A stretch of DNA of 64,000 bases from Polyporus tsugae (taxonomy: Eukaryota > Basidiomycota > Agaricomycetes > Polyporales > Polyporaceae): NCBI GenBank assembly GCA_024305745.1, contig JAHRBS010000014.1, forward strand, positions 2,363,501 through 2,427,500, in the 5' to 3' direction. Both the position numbers and the translations under genes were made by a program. The notes under the pieces were generated by a model that was not told the origin of the DNA, did no database searches, and saw only the letters and a list, made by a program, of their open reading frames with translations. Positions 1-11,645 of the stretch are shown here, piece by piece (position 1 is the stretch's first letter; each line of letters starts with the position of its first letter).

Positions 1-418
1 TCGCAGAGAAGACAATATATCCAGGTGCGTCATGCAGTCCAAGTCGTGACTTTCGTCGATGAACCTCGTCATTTATTCCTATTCTCCGTCCACGCCCCTT
101 TTCGCAGATCAAACCCCACCGTATTCTCAAGCCCGTGGGCTCCGCTTCCGCTTCGGGAACGTCATAACGTGCATTCCCGCTCTCCGCATCCCGAGCTAGC
201 CGACAGAGAATTGCTGACTCAGTATGGGGTCGGCCTTCCGGCAATGTCTTCGGTCGTCCTGGGGCATGGGTATGTCAAAGAATCTCTCATCCTGTGCTTC
301 TCATGCATCATGATCCATACATCAGGACCACTTAGCATATGCTCGTGATACTAGGACACCACGCTGTCAAAGCACGCTGTTCGCAGGTTGGACGCCTATG
401 TCTCTTCCGCAGGCCCTA
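1..418. other. No gene recognised at left edge
   Basis: No recognisable protein similarity or splice-consistent coding stretch was found here. It is probably the upstream region of the carboxylesterase gene. Confidence 0.5.
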
Positions 419-419
419 G

Positions 420-427
420 TATATAAA
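420..427 (+). promoter_or_regulatory. TATA box of carboxylesterase gene
   Basis: The octamer TATATAAA lies 34 bp before the ATG at 462. This is the usual position for a fungal TATA element with a short 5' leader. It is a direct sequence match; use in vivo is inferred. Confidence 0.6.
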
Positions 428-461
428 CACAGCGGTCGTCCAGCATCCTAGCCCCAACGCC

Positions 462-2670
462 ATGGCGTCTTTTGCAGCGTCTCCGCTCTGCTCTCCTCTC
501 TGGGGATGGACCACCCTCCTCCTCTCGCTTGCGCCGTGGTTAGTGCAGGGGGCGCCTCCAACTGTCCACGTCAACGGTACGAGCATCATCGGGACGTCGC
601 AGACATTCGCGGACGTCATTACCGTGGATTTCTTCGGGGGTCAGTTTTCAGGCACCCTTCTAGGCTTCGTGGCGCGGGAACGGGATCACTGACGCGTTTC
701 ATTTCATGCTGGTGCTGATGCAGGGATACCGTTTGCGGAGCCGCCTCTTGGGGACTTGCGCTTCGCGCCGCCTGTGGAGATCGACACTCTCGGCGTGCCT
801 ACGTTCGACGCCACCGCGTTCGGCGCACCTTGCGTGCAGTTCGATGTATGCGATGCGAGTTCGTATGCGAATCACCGGATGCTAACTGTCGTTTTGCCAG
901 GTGGATGGCATTTCAGAGGACTGCCTGACAGTGAATGTCTTCCGCCCGTCCGAATTGGTGCTGGCCGTCGAAGCTCCCGTACCCGTAATGCTGTGGATCT
1001 ACGGGGGAGGCTTCCTTGAGGGCGTCTCGACGGTCTTCAATGCCAGTGAGATCATCGTGCAAAGTGTTGTGAGGGTATGTTTTCTATGTACAAATGATGC
1101 TGCTTCTTGCGCTGACATGCGATTCAGGGAACACCTGTCATCTATGTCAGCTTTAACTATCGTGTTGGCCCGTTCGGGTTCCCGCAAGGAACGGAGGCAG
1201 ATCAGCTTAGTGCAGTGAACCTCGGGCTCAAGGACCAACTCGCGGCAATCTCTTGGGTACAGAAACACATCGGTGCATTTGGTGGCGATCCTACCAAGGC
1301 ATGTCAATACTATATCTCTTAGGCAGCCGGTCTTGACTGAACGGCCTCCAGATCACGCTGTTTGGACAAAGCGCGGGTTCGATATCCATCGCTGACTTGT
1401 ACCTCAACGCCGGCCTTGAGAACTACGGGGTTCGAGGCGCGGTGAGTGTAAATTCATTTCTGCTCACCGCGGCGCGACGTGCTCACACCCTCTATCGTAG
1501 ATCATGGAGTCAGGATCCGCTGGGACTTTGCCATCATTCAATGCATCCCGGCGTGAGGTCGTATGGGACGCGTTCGTGGCCAACACTACAGAATGCACGG
1601 ACGCGGCGCAGGGATCGACATTTGCGTGCATGCGCAATGCCACCACATCCGACCTCCTCTCATCCTGGGAAGCCATCGCCGCAGTGTTTCCCGAACCCTT
1701 CCTCTTCGTTCCGGTCATTGACGGGCCCAACGGCCTACTTCCGGACCTACCCTCCAAGCTCCTGGCCGCGGGGCACTTCTCCAAGATCCCGTTCATGGCC
1801 GGCACGGTGCTGGACGAGGGCACGGACTTCGTGCCAGAGCAGATTTCCACCGACGAGCAGCTCGTCGAGTTCATCGTCGTGGCCGACAACCCGTTTGCCC
1901 CCTCGCTCACACCGCAGTTCCAGACGGATGTGGCGACGTTGCTGACGCTGTACCCTGACAGCCCCGCGCTGGGCTCGCCATTCGGGACGGGGAACGAGAC
2001 ATTCGGCCTGAGCAGCGAATACAAGCGCGCCGCGGCGCTGTTGGGAGACGCGTCGTTCCAGGCGACGCGGCGGGAGTGGATCCAGGCTGCGACGGCGGCG
2101 GGTGTGACGACGTTTGGATATATCTTCACGGACCAGAATGCGGCTGCGGCGGATCCTGCGAGAGGAGGTACGTGTGTTGTTTTCGAGATTGCCTTCGCCA
2201 TAGTGATTGACTGACGCCTTTCTGCTGTCTTCACAGTGCACCATGCTTCCGAGGTTCCGTACGTATATGGCTCCCCGGCCATTGCGGAGGCTAGCGTGGA
2301 GAGCGGTGTGGTGGCTCTGGCCATGGTGGACTACTGGGTGTCGTTCGCGGTGAGCGGGACGCCTAACGATGGAAACGGTCTTCCTAGTATGTTATGCTCT
2401 CTAAAGTCTGCTTTCGATCTTGCTGACTGAGCTATGTGCCATCAGAAACTACTTGGCCACAGTACGAATCGGGCAATCAGGTACGTTTACATTCTGCTAA
2501 ACAACATGCGATTGCTGACGTCCGGCGGGATCACGTAGGTTCTCATTCAGTTCGACACAACGAGCCTGACTTCGAATTTGTCAAAGGCAACGTTTGCTGT
2601 CATTCCAGACACCTACCGCGCCCAGCAAATATCTTTCGTTAACTCTGTCGCTGCTGACCTTGGGGAATAA
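462..2670 (+). CDS. Secreted type-B carboxylesterase/lipase
   Basis: An alpha/beta-hydrolase of the carboxylesterase type-B family that hydrolyses carboxylic esters, probably outside the cell. Nine exons fit: 462-639, 724-845, 901-1074, 1128-1298, 1352-1441, 1501-2167, 2237-2386, 2446-2480 and 2539-2670, giving 572 aa, a normal family length. The N-terminus is a signal peptide (hydrophobic [13 protein letters not shown]). [11 protein letters not shown], the SEDCLTVNV motif, the oxyanion loop WIYGGGF and the nucleophile elbow FGQSAGS are all present. Serine is followed by the acidic member of the triad in LDEGTDF and the histidine in VHHASE, the latter created by the splice 2167/2237. Intron 1299-1351 would use a GC donor. 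A TATA box lies 34 bp before the ATG. Substrate cannot be told from sequence; Gln rather than Glu precedes the active serine. Confidence 0.93.
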
Positions 2671-3418
2671 GTGAGTCAACCACTACACCCGTTTGACAGA
2701 GCTTAGAACACATACTGAGCACCGCTAGGTAGATCGCAACCTGGTTATTATTTCTGTACATACTCACAAAGTACCAACGAATAGCAAAAATTCCTTGCCT
2801 GCTTCATGCTACAATGCTCATAGTCCTTAGATAAACATGAGGCTAACACTGTTTCTCATTGCTTCAGTGGGTCGTCGTTCACCATCTAGCTGCGGAATCG
2901 GGCTGAACGGTCTCACCCAAAATGTAACGTCTCATCCAAGGCAGGGGCGACGAATATGATTCAGACCAATGGCGGAGGTGGAACGACGACTACTAAATAA
3001 GAATCGACCCTCGGTTGCAAGTTGGTGCCGGGATAGAGCACTGACTTGTGTAGGAGAAGGTGTGTGGGGTGATCATTGTTTTCTGGCGGGGATGTTGACG
3101 AGACACTGCCTTTATTTCATATTGAGATTGGGTAACCTTGGTAGATCGAGGTCGCGTCGCGAATCGGAAAGAACCACTTGGGAGGGGGAGGGAATGGTGA
3201 GGTCGTGCCGTGAAACGTAATCGAATGGATTCGGGCCTCTGAACCACTATGGCGAGTCTTCATTAAACCGTCCGTATGTGATACCGATACCGTATGCCAG
3301 TAACAATGCAATCAGGCTATCCATGGTCAGCGAATACAGCCATTACAATAACAGAATGCGAACGTACTGTACCGTGCGTCTATGCAATGAGAGAAGGGTC
3401 CTTACAAACCAGCTACTC
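2671..3418. other. Intergenic, nothing recognised
   Basis: This is the 3' flank of the carboxylesterase. Short open frames overlap in both strands and none resembles a known protein or has consistent splice sites. Confidence 0.5.
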
Positions 3419-4900
3419 CTATGCCCACTCAAGCACTTGTGTCCTTCCGGCAATCCGCGATCCTCTTCGCCTTCCTACTACCTTTACGGGACGCTTCCGA
3501 GTCAACTTCTCCGCGGTATGTAACGCAAGAGCGAGAGTGTACGTCCCCGGATACACCCACTTTGCCCGACTCCCGTCCCCCCGCGCAATCCCGCCCAGCG
3601 TTAGGTTCGACTCCATGACTGCGCTCTACTTCGGAGCGAGTCCATGCATGCACACGTACGTGACGAGCTACTTGTTCGGGTGCGGCGCGAATTCGAACTT
3701 CCCGACCACGAGGAGCAGCACGACGTAGTTCGACGGGTTGTTCCTCGTGTTCACCACAGGCACCGAGAATGCGTCGAGCGGCACGGGGTCCAGGAAAGCC
3801 GCACTCCTGTTCCCGCTCGCGATGAGCTCTTCGATGGCGTAGCTCGCCGCCGCCGCCGCCGCCGCCGAGGCGTTGGCGTGCATATGCGAGGTCTACGCAC
3901 ACGAGAGTATCGGGTAGTGTAATCTAATGTAGTCCGAGACCGAACTCGGACACTGGAGTGCCAATGTACCACTTGTACATGCGGCCGGGGTTCGTCGCTC
4001 TCGGGCGCTGCGTCATGTCCGTCATGGGTACCTGATCCACGTACTCTGCGAGATATTAAGGCGTCCTGCGTGCGCTGCCTGGCCCGCAAGAATGTCTAAG
4101 AGGGCCGCGTCGCCGCTCTAGCTAGGGTATCCGCCCTAGATGAACACATTCACCTAGATGCATAATATCCTGGGTCAGGTTCACGGCGGGAAGGGAATAT
4201 CAAAGGACTCTCTGAACGACACGCCTCACGGTTAGCCTTCAGCGCGAGTCGTCCACTTGACCCCCTCTGAACCGCGCGACGAGAGGCCTGCCTACTACAT
4301 CTGCGAGTTGTGCCACTGAATCCAGCTGTTTCCGGGGCCAAGTGATGGTCTTCCTACCCAACTGCTCCGCCTCGGCTGGCTCGTCCAAGCCGCTACGAAG
4401 ACCCCCGCGTCGGCACGCCGGCACTAACAGGAATAGTTGCCTTCATGGTCATCGTCGCGTTTGCCCATGGATCGATCAAGGCGATCTTGCGGATGTGGTC
4501 GGCAAGCAGAAGCGTGCCGTAGCTGTGGAGGAGGACCATAACCTCGACGACTACCGCGCGCCCTAGCTGCTGGGCCTCTCAGGCTGGTGTGTGGATGTCC
4601 AATCACCCGAGCTGGCGGTATGGCCGCGAACGCGTCGAAGGATCCGAGCCTGTGATCGACGTAATTAAGTGACTATGTTTGCACCTTTGGAAGCAAAGTA
4701 GAGATGGCGCAACTGACCAGAGAAGCACATTGGTACACTGCCGCCTACGAACCATGGAGGAAAAGGACGAGAACATTCCACAGTCGACATCTGTGCCTGC
4801 TAGGAAGGCATCCACCGACCTGCACCGGATCGCTTGCGTTGTTACGAGGCTTGTAGACGGTACTTAAGGATGGCAGTCGACGATCTGACGGTCGTCACTG
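3419..4900 (-). pseudogene. GH3 beta-xylosidase relic, 5' truncated
   Basis: Scattered frames on the minus strand line up in order with the middle and C-terminal parts of fungal GH3 beta-xylosidases. About 4860-4740 reads AGTDVDCGMF; about 4640-4600 SRPYRQLG; about 4520-4450 IALIDPWANAT; about 4400-4240 AEAEQLGRKTITWP, then GGQVDD; about 4050-3930 QVPMTDM, NPGRMYKWYIGTPV, FGLGLH; about 3770-3670 NTRNNPSNYVVLLLV in the fibronectin-like domain; and 3600-3419 WVYPGTYTLAL to the end. Stops and frame changes separate these pieces, and roughly 100 residues are missing between the PWANAT and AEAEQL parts. The N-terminal (catalytic) half was not found up to 5643. In life the enzyme trims xylo-oligosaccharides during plant cell wall decay. 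This copy cannot make the protein. Confidence 0.85.
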
Positions 4901-5643
4901 AAGTGCTAAGCGCTGACTACCAGTGGACCGGAGTGTGACGGCTGAACGGAAATCTTGTGACATATATTACATAATATTATGTCACATAATGTTGTCACCG
5001 CCGCCTCAGCCTCAGTCCGCTCCATCATCTCGTGAACGCTCTCTGTGGTACCAATCGACCTCTTATTACTGCTTTGATCTCTCCGGCTCGGTTTTCTGCC
5101 GCCATAGGACCCGGAGATATCACAGCCCTAGTGCTTCGGAGGGGTCAGAGAGGGCAAATGGATGCAGTGGTCACGACTCAAGTGTAGGGTGCGTCAGCTC
5201 ATTAAAACAGGATGTAGGTCCTTTGCGTCACGGTACGAAATATATCCCGCCTCCCGCCCGGACATTCTCGTCGACCGTGCCAGTTTCTCGAGCGCCCCCC
5301 CCCGCAGAGGTATACGTAGGGCTTAACTCGACGGTACATGTGCATACCCATAGGAAAAAATCTCTCAACCCCGCGAGCACGGAAAAATGGAAATCAGTAT
5401 ATTGAGGATATCGCGCTTGCGATCCGCGATAGCTGTGGGTACGTTTTATGCATCACACTACATCAAAAACCATGATGACCGTTCTTTCCCAGTCATCAGT
5501 ATGTGGGTGTTTGTGTAAACATGGACGTTGACCAATTTTCCACGTCGTAGCTTCCCACAGGCCTTTCCACAAGCCTTTCGAGCTCTCTGGTCGACCGCTC
5601 TCCGAACGACCACCACGACCCCACCATTCTGCATTCCCAGAGC
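4901..5643. other. Intergenic, nothing recognised
   Basis: I searched the minus strand for the missing N-terminal half of the beta-xylosidase and did not find it. The segment includes the AT-rich palindrome-like TATATTACATAATATTATGT near 4962-4982. It otherwise holds the upstream region of the SDR gene. Confidence 0.45.
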
Positions 5644-6691
5644 ATGCAGGCAGCGATGCACGTCAATATCGTCAATGTTCTCGCCGTGCTCGGCGTCGTC
5701 TTCGCGATCTCGCACATCTATCGCATCTTTGACCTTTTCTGGCTGTACTTCCTCCGCCCCAGTTCTGTCAAACGTTATCTCCACGGGACGGCCCCATACG
5801 CCATTGTGACAGGAGCGACGGACGGGATAGGCAAGGCGACGGCGGCTGAGCTGCTCATGCGAGGCTTCAATGTCATCCTGCACGGCAGGAACGAGGCGAA
5901 GATGCAAAAGGTCGTCGAAGAGCTGCGCTTGTCCGCGAAGGGAAAGGCGAGCACGGCCGACATCCGGTACTTCATCGCCGACGCGTCGAAGGACGGGCAC
6001 GACTGGGCGAGGCTGCTCGAGCCGTTCGGGGCGCTGCACGTCACTGTGGTCGTGCACAACGTCGGCGGGGAGCCCCTCATAGACACCAGGTACGCTTCTA
6101 TTGGCAATTGCCACCCCAGGGCAACATCGGACCTGGCGCCAGGGCTGATATCGATGCAATTCAATCAGAATCGACGAGCGCGCCGAAGAATACCTCCTGG
6201 GCGTCGTGCGCTCGAACGCCCTCTTCGCGCTGTTGCTCACGCGCGCCATCCTGCCCCAACTCCGCCGTGCCGCCCAGTCCGGGCCCGTCCAGGTTCTCTT
6301 CGTTGGCTCGTTCGCAGGTGATGTCGGCCCGCCGCGCCTGCCCATGTATGCCGCATCCAAGGGCTTCTTGAGGGCGCTCGTGCGCAGTCTGGACAACGAC
6401 GAGCTGTTCTTCGGCGCGCCGACCGGGGTGCGGTTCACGTACCTCGCCGTCGGCGCGGTGCATTCGGACAACCACCCGGCGCCGATGCCGTCGAGCCTGG
6501 CGGTGCCGACGACCGCGAGGTTCGCGTGGTGGCTTGTTGAGTCGATCGGATGTGGGCGGAGGAGGATCGCGCCGTATCTCGTGCATGAGATGCAGTACTG
6601 GTTGATGCAGATGTCGGGCGATAGGGCCATCGACCAGGGAATGGCGCAAAGGATGCAAGAGCTCATGGCGCAGGCTGCGAAGGGGAAGTAA
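5644..6691 (+). CDS. Membrane-anchored short-chain dehydrogenase
   Basis: An NAD(P)H-dependent oxidoreductase of the SDR superfamily, closest in style to very-long-chain 3-oxoacyl-CoA reductase or 17-beta-hydroxysteroid dehydrogenase proteins. Two exons, 5644-6089 and 6169-6691, give 322 aa, the usual length. An N-terminal hydrophobic segment (about residues 7-32) suggests an ER anchor. The cofactor loop TGATDGIGKA is intact. The usual NNAG is HNVG. The catalytic serine sits in VGSFAG and the Y-x-x-x-K pair in MYAASKGF. A second in-frame ATG at 5656 could also start translation. The stop lies just before a K-rich tail (AAKGK), which is compatible with ER retention. The substrate is unknown: fatty acyl-CoA and steroid are both possible. 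Confidence 0.88.
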
Positions 6692-8891
6692 CACGTAGAT
6701 ATTGCGCCATTGTCCTTATGCGGACGAAAGTCCGTCTACTAGTACTACCGGGTACAGGTGGATGCTGGGGACCATTGAGGACAAGGTGGAAGCTGAAGAG
6801 GAGCGTCACGATCTGAAACACCCTAGGGGGGGAGGTTTGTACGTGCTTGAATCCTGAACTAAACGAATGTAAGACGCCACGCCAATGCGTACGTGAAAAA
6901 TGACTTACCGACTTCGCAAGCAGGAGATACTGGGTGTTCGCCCTGCTTCGTTCGATAAGTGTCGCGGTTATGGAGGCCCAGACAGAAGAGGTTCTGCGGT
7001 CTAGTCAGCAATGCGCCAGACGTGTCACTGACGGGGGATTTACATGTTACATATCAGCTGCATGACGACCTTGAGTTGGACATGTGGCGGCGTCCACGCA
7101 GAATGCGCTGCGACGACGAAGTCCAGATATCCGAGACCATCGTAACTGTGTGGTCTTGACGAGAGCACCGGTGTGTCGATGAGTGGACATGTTTGAATTG
7201 TGGTGAATATGCTGTACAATGAAATCCAGGTTAGATCACAGGGATGATGATACACGGCCGCGGTGTATCATGCCCGCGATATGACCAGGGTTCGACGACC
7301 TGAGCGGAGAGAATCAACTTCTGGATGCAGATCGGGTGAAGAAAGAGAGACAGGTTGTCACCGGGAACAGCCTCATATGCATGCCGGCGGCCGATGTCCA
7401 AGGAGGTATCCTGTTTCCACCACATACCGTGATGAGTACCCGCCGTGATAGGCATTCGGTGAGATACGTACGCTGATCCATGGCATCATCCGATTATTGC
7501 GACGCCAGACATCCAGCCGAGGGCAACCGCACGGACATCCATTCGTCATGAATGTCTTCTGTGCGGTTGCGCTCGAATGAGCGTCCCCCAACCACGTCTC
7601 GTGAATTGGGCTGAGGGCTGAGGGCAACGAGGATGAAGAAGGGCATAGGCTGTTCGCGCGGCGGGTTGTACCTGAGCCGCACCGCCGTTGTATAGAACAC
7701 GGTTTGGAAGCCAGACGTGTCATCCGATCTTCGGGGAGATTCCGGGGGCTTGTTATCAAGCTTGATGGGAAGGCCCCAAGGCTCGAGGTTGAAGGACAGT
7801 ACTTCTTCTCCCGAGCTGCGATTCCAGCTCGGGAACCATCCGAGAGGCCATAGGACGCCGCCGGTGCATCAGGAAGGGCACTGCCAGAGGAGAAGCTCAT
7901 CGGAATACACGGAAAGGGGCATCCACAATGCACTTATCTGGGCTACATCCCCGCGCGCATGGGCGACAGAACCGCGGATTCCCGCTCTGGTCCCACACGG
8001 AGCAGTTATTGTGGTCGTGGCACAGGATCCGGGGCTTCGACTGATGCAAAGTTGTGTTGGCAGAGCCCACGCCCCATGCGAATCCTAAAACGAGGCCTTC
8101 CAACGATGACGGCAACTCGTCAGGGAAGTATCATCGAAGGAGCTACACCGCTGTTTCTGACCTTTAGTCGCATCTCGCCGAACGAGACCGCCTACACAGA
8201 TACATGATCGAAGGACCTGGTAGAGTCTGGCGGTACCGGTAGAGGTAGTAATATCTCGCTTTCGAGAATAGCGCAACGTCCAAATTTGACGCACCAATGC
8301 AAATCCCTTTAACTGGGCTCCCACGTCCTTGTATCTCCATACAGAGACAGTGGACCTTACGATGAGGAGAGTCCGAATTAAGTCCGAATGGTGCCACAGA
8401 GTTTTGAGTCGGAGTTAGTCTCAGCAAGGGATGAGGCGACGGCGCGAAGGGGCGGAGTAGGGCGGAGTCTCCCTATTTGACTCCGACCATTAGGAAGCGC
8501 TCCCGATGTTAACCGGTCATTAATTGCATCCTTTGGCAAGTTCCTCCTCGTCTTCGCGCCCGAGAAGTAGTTCTGGACCGCGGCACGTCACACAGACATC
8601 ATCGAGGGGCCATGTGAACAGCGCGCATATGGCTCGAGCACCCCAGGTTCCGAGTCGGGCAACAGGTAGACCGTGTGCCAGTGCCCTGGGGCGAGCAAGC
8701 GGATCCGAGCTTCGTGTCTTTCCCGTGACGGATTTCTTGATCATATTCATGACCGTTATGCAGAACGTCCACCTTAGGCAAAGACCGACACCATGATGGA
8801 TGTCTATGGCCCTGACCGGGGTAATCATGCACCGGTTCCACCTTCGTTGATTTTGCAGGCACTGGCAGTCCGAGAACGAACTCGATGCGGG
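6692..8891. other. Long intergenic region, possible decayed coding on minus strand
   Basis: No confident gene. On the minus strand, 8080-7900 reads as a cysteine-rich stretch (ILCHDHNNCSVWD, then CRPCARGCSPDKC), and about 7860-7560 as a run without stops that includes PREQPMPFFILVALSPQP, in shifted frames. This could be a broken gene of unknown family. The rest up to the P450 promoter shows nothing. Confidence 0.3.
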
Positions 8892-8897
8892 TATAAA
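8892..8897 (+). promoter_or_regulatory. TATA box of P450 gene
   Basis: TATAAA within GGGTATAAATTG lies 58 bp before the ATG at 8956, which is compatible with a core promoter. Sequence match only. Confidence 0.5.
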
Positions 8898-8955
8898 TTG
8901 CTTCATCCGTCGGCAGGCGTTCCGGTCTCCCAACTTGCGTGAATCGTTATCCGAC

Positions 8956-10985
8956 ATGGATAACATTGTATGGACGCCTGCTTGTCTGGCTTGTCTCATC
9001 GGTGTCCTGTTCTTCCGATGGTACACGCATCCTGTAAGTCCAATCTCGCACACGAGAGGTTCCTTCAAAAACTTACCAGCCCGACAGCTGCGCTCGATAC
9101 CAACGCTCAGCGGATCCTCCCTCCCGGGGTTGTCCATTCTTTCCGCTCTTCACTTCGTCCTTAACTCAAAGACACTGCTGAATGAAGGTTACAGGAAGGT
9201 GAGCCACCCTTGCCCCTTGTTTTCGGCGAGGCTGATTGCCATTATTCTAGTATCACAACTCCACGTTCAAGATCCCTCTCCTCGACAAGTGGGTCGTCGT
9301 CGTATGTGGGACGAAGATGATCGAGGAGGTGCGGAAGCGCTCCGATGACGAGTTGTCCGCCTACGACGGAATCCGAGAGGTTGGATTCCCTTCTCTCAGC
9401 AGGCGGAATGTCACATGACGATTATATTCTAGTTCACTCAGGTTGCTTATACGTCTGGGCCGGAGATGCTAGCGGACTCGGGTCATGAATCACGGACGAT
9501 CATCAAAGAGAACCTTACTCGCGGCATTCCAACCTTCGCCCCCGAAATAGCGGATGAACTCCAGTGCGTGCTTCAGGAGTGCGTTCCCTCCAACGACGGA
9601 GGTACGAGGCTGTGTCAGTATGGATGAAGACCTCTTTCCGCTGACAAACTCGCCCTTAGCAGATTGGGCACGGATGAATCCATGGGATCTCTTGAACAAG
9701 GTCCTCGCACGAACTACCAGTCGCATATTCGTTGGTCTTCCCCTCTGTGCGTCCATTTAATAGGAGCTCTGTACAGCGCATCTAACATGATTGTGATCTT
9801 AGGTCGTGATGAGCGATACCTGTCCATCGTGCACAAACACGTGAAGGACTTCATGAAGACTATAATGACTATGAATGTGATCCCGACATTCCTGAAACCG
9901 TGAGCGGGATCGTTCTGCCTATTACATGGTTCTGACCGATCGAGGCAGGATACTCGGACCGAAACTAAGCAAGGTACGCGGGAACGTGAAACTCGGTCTA
10001 TCCATCTTCGGGCCTATCATCGAAAAGCGGAAGACCTTGATGAAGTCGTGCGAGGGCGACTGGCCCAACAAACCGGTAGGCTTGCACTTATACACATCGA
10101 ACTGCGCTGCTCATCCTTTTGTTCCTCCCTCAGAACGACATGTTACAGTGGATCTTGGACCGGGCTGTCCCTAGGGGCAACTCCGACGAATACGTTGTCG
10201 AAAGACTGTTGGGATCCAACTTCGCGGCCATCAACTCCGCTGCAAACGTGTTGACGAATGCCCTGTGTCGCCTCGCAACCTTACCGGCGACCGAAGAAAC
10301 ACTCCGTGAAGAGATCGAATCGCTGGTCGCTGGAGAGGGTTGGACTGCGGGTGCGATTGGCAAGATGGTCAAGCTTGACAGCTTCCTCAAGGAATCCCAG
10401 CGGTACACGGGGGTAGCACTCGGTAAGTGCCCGGCCGAGTCCGATTCGCGTCCACACCACCCCCTAAATTTACCTTGCCGCAATGCTGCAGCATCGATGA
10501 TGAAGAAGGCGGTGAAGGACGTACTTCTTAGCGACGGGACGCTCATACCCAAGGGGACGGTCCTCCTCGCGGCCTACAGCCCGGTGCACCGGGACGACAA
10601 GTACTACCCCGATCCCGAGGTCTTCGATCCCTTCCGATTCTCGCGCTCACGTGAGGAGGACGGAGACAGCTTGAAGCACCAGTTCTCGACATCCTCCGCA
10701 ACATATCTCCCTTGGGGTTACGGTCCGCATTCCTGGTACGTCTCAAATCATACACTCGTGGGCGGGGAACTGACGGGTTGCGCTGACAGCCCGGGACGTT
10801 TCTTCGTGATCATGGAGATGAAGGTGATCTTGGCCAACATAATCGTTCACTATGACTTGAAGCTCGGCGGCGACGGCAGCCAGCCCAAGGAAACCTGCAT
10901 GGGATTTGCTGTCGCCGCCCCCCGCGACGGTGTATTGCTGTTCAGAAAGCGTAGGCCGGGCTGGTTGTCGCATTCAGGCTTGTGA
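8956..10985 (+). CDS. Cytochrome P450 monooxygenase (copy 1)
   Basis: A membrane-bound heme-thiolate monooxygenase. Ten exons fit with phases intact: 8956-9033, 9088-9198, 9251-9379, 9433-9601, 9663-9746, 9803-9899, 9949-10075, 10134-10422, 10492-10735 and 10790-10985, giving 507 aa. An N-terminal anchor (WTPACLACLIGVLFF) is followed by the TYR-type LRSIPTLSG region. The I helix reads NFAAINSAANVLTNAL, the K-helix E-x-x-R is ESQR, and the PERF-like box is FDPFRF. The heme loop WGYGPHSCPGRFF has its cysteine codon split by the last intron (TG at 10734-10735, C at 10790); the usual first Phe is Trp. The style resembles basidiomycete ent-kaurene-oxidase-like P450s, but substrate cannot be assigned. 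Compared with the paralog at 34.8-36.9 kb, one intron is missing: exon 8 (289 bp) equals the paralog's 114 + 175. Confidence 0.92.
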
Positions 10986-11645
10986 CGGTTCGGTGCTGGG
11001 CTTCACGCTGTCCGTGTCTCTTCCTTTTTTGCACTCGCTGCTCCTGTCTTTCGGTAACATGCTAGTCGCTCACGTCTAACGTGGAAGTATGTAATATATA
11101 TGACGTGTCTTCAGAAACACGATGATTGTCCCAGAACCGAACATCTGCCGACTACTACCAGGGTGCACAGAACCTACGGAACGCACTCGAACATGAATTC
11201 ATTTCATCAGATATCCTCATGGGCGGGTACTATAGCGTGAGACTCGAATATATCCGAACACAGAGACGCACCACGTATCCGAAATAGCTCCGTCTGCGCG
11301 AATTGCAACAACCACCTTGTATACCCGTGTCCGCACCTTTCCGACACGTCCATCTCCTCTCCGCACTGCAAGGAAGTCGACAACTATCGATCTTCGCTGA
11401 TCCACGAGGCCAAGAACACTAGACACAACCTGTTTCACCGCCTGGTTCCTGCGACAGCGCCGTCGCGATCCACCTGCGTCTCCAGGTGTAAGTTCAGACA
11501 GAGCCGGAAGACGTATCCGGTGTAGGGATCAAACATGCCAGCCACACAGCACAGGAAGCGAAGCGGACTTTTATGAATCAAGGACTGACATATAATTAAT
11601 AACCGGTACACAGTACAGTTAGCGAGTCTTCGCAACACCATCCAC
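10986..11645. other. Convergent 3' intergenic region
   Basis: Spacer between the converging P450 (+) and ERG27-like copy a (-). No coding or RNA feature was recognised. Confidence 0.5.

Noticed and set aside
1464..2324. 286-codon open frame on the minus strand
   Set aside because: Lies antisense to the large sixth exon of the carboxylesterase and has no protein-like motif; a GC-rich shadow.
5458..6666. 402-codon open frame on the minus strand
   Set aside because: Antisense to the SDR gene, whose sense frame has all family motifs and a good intron.
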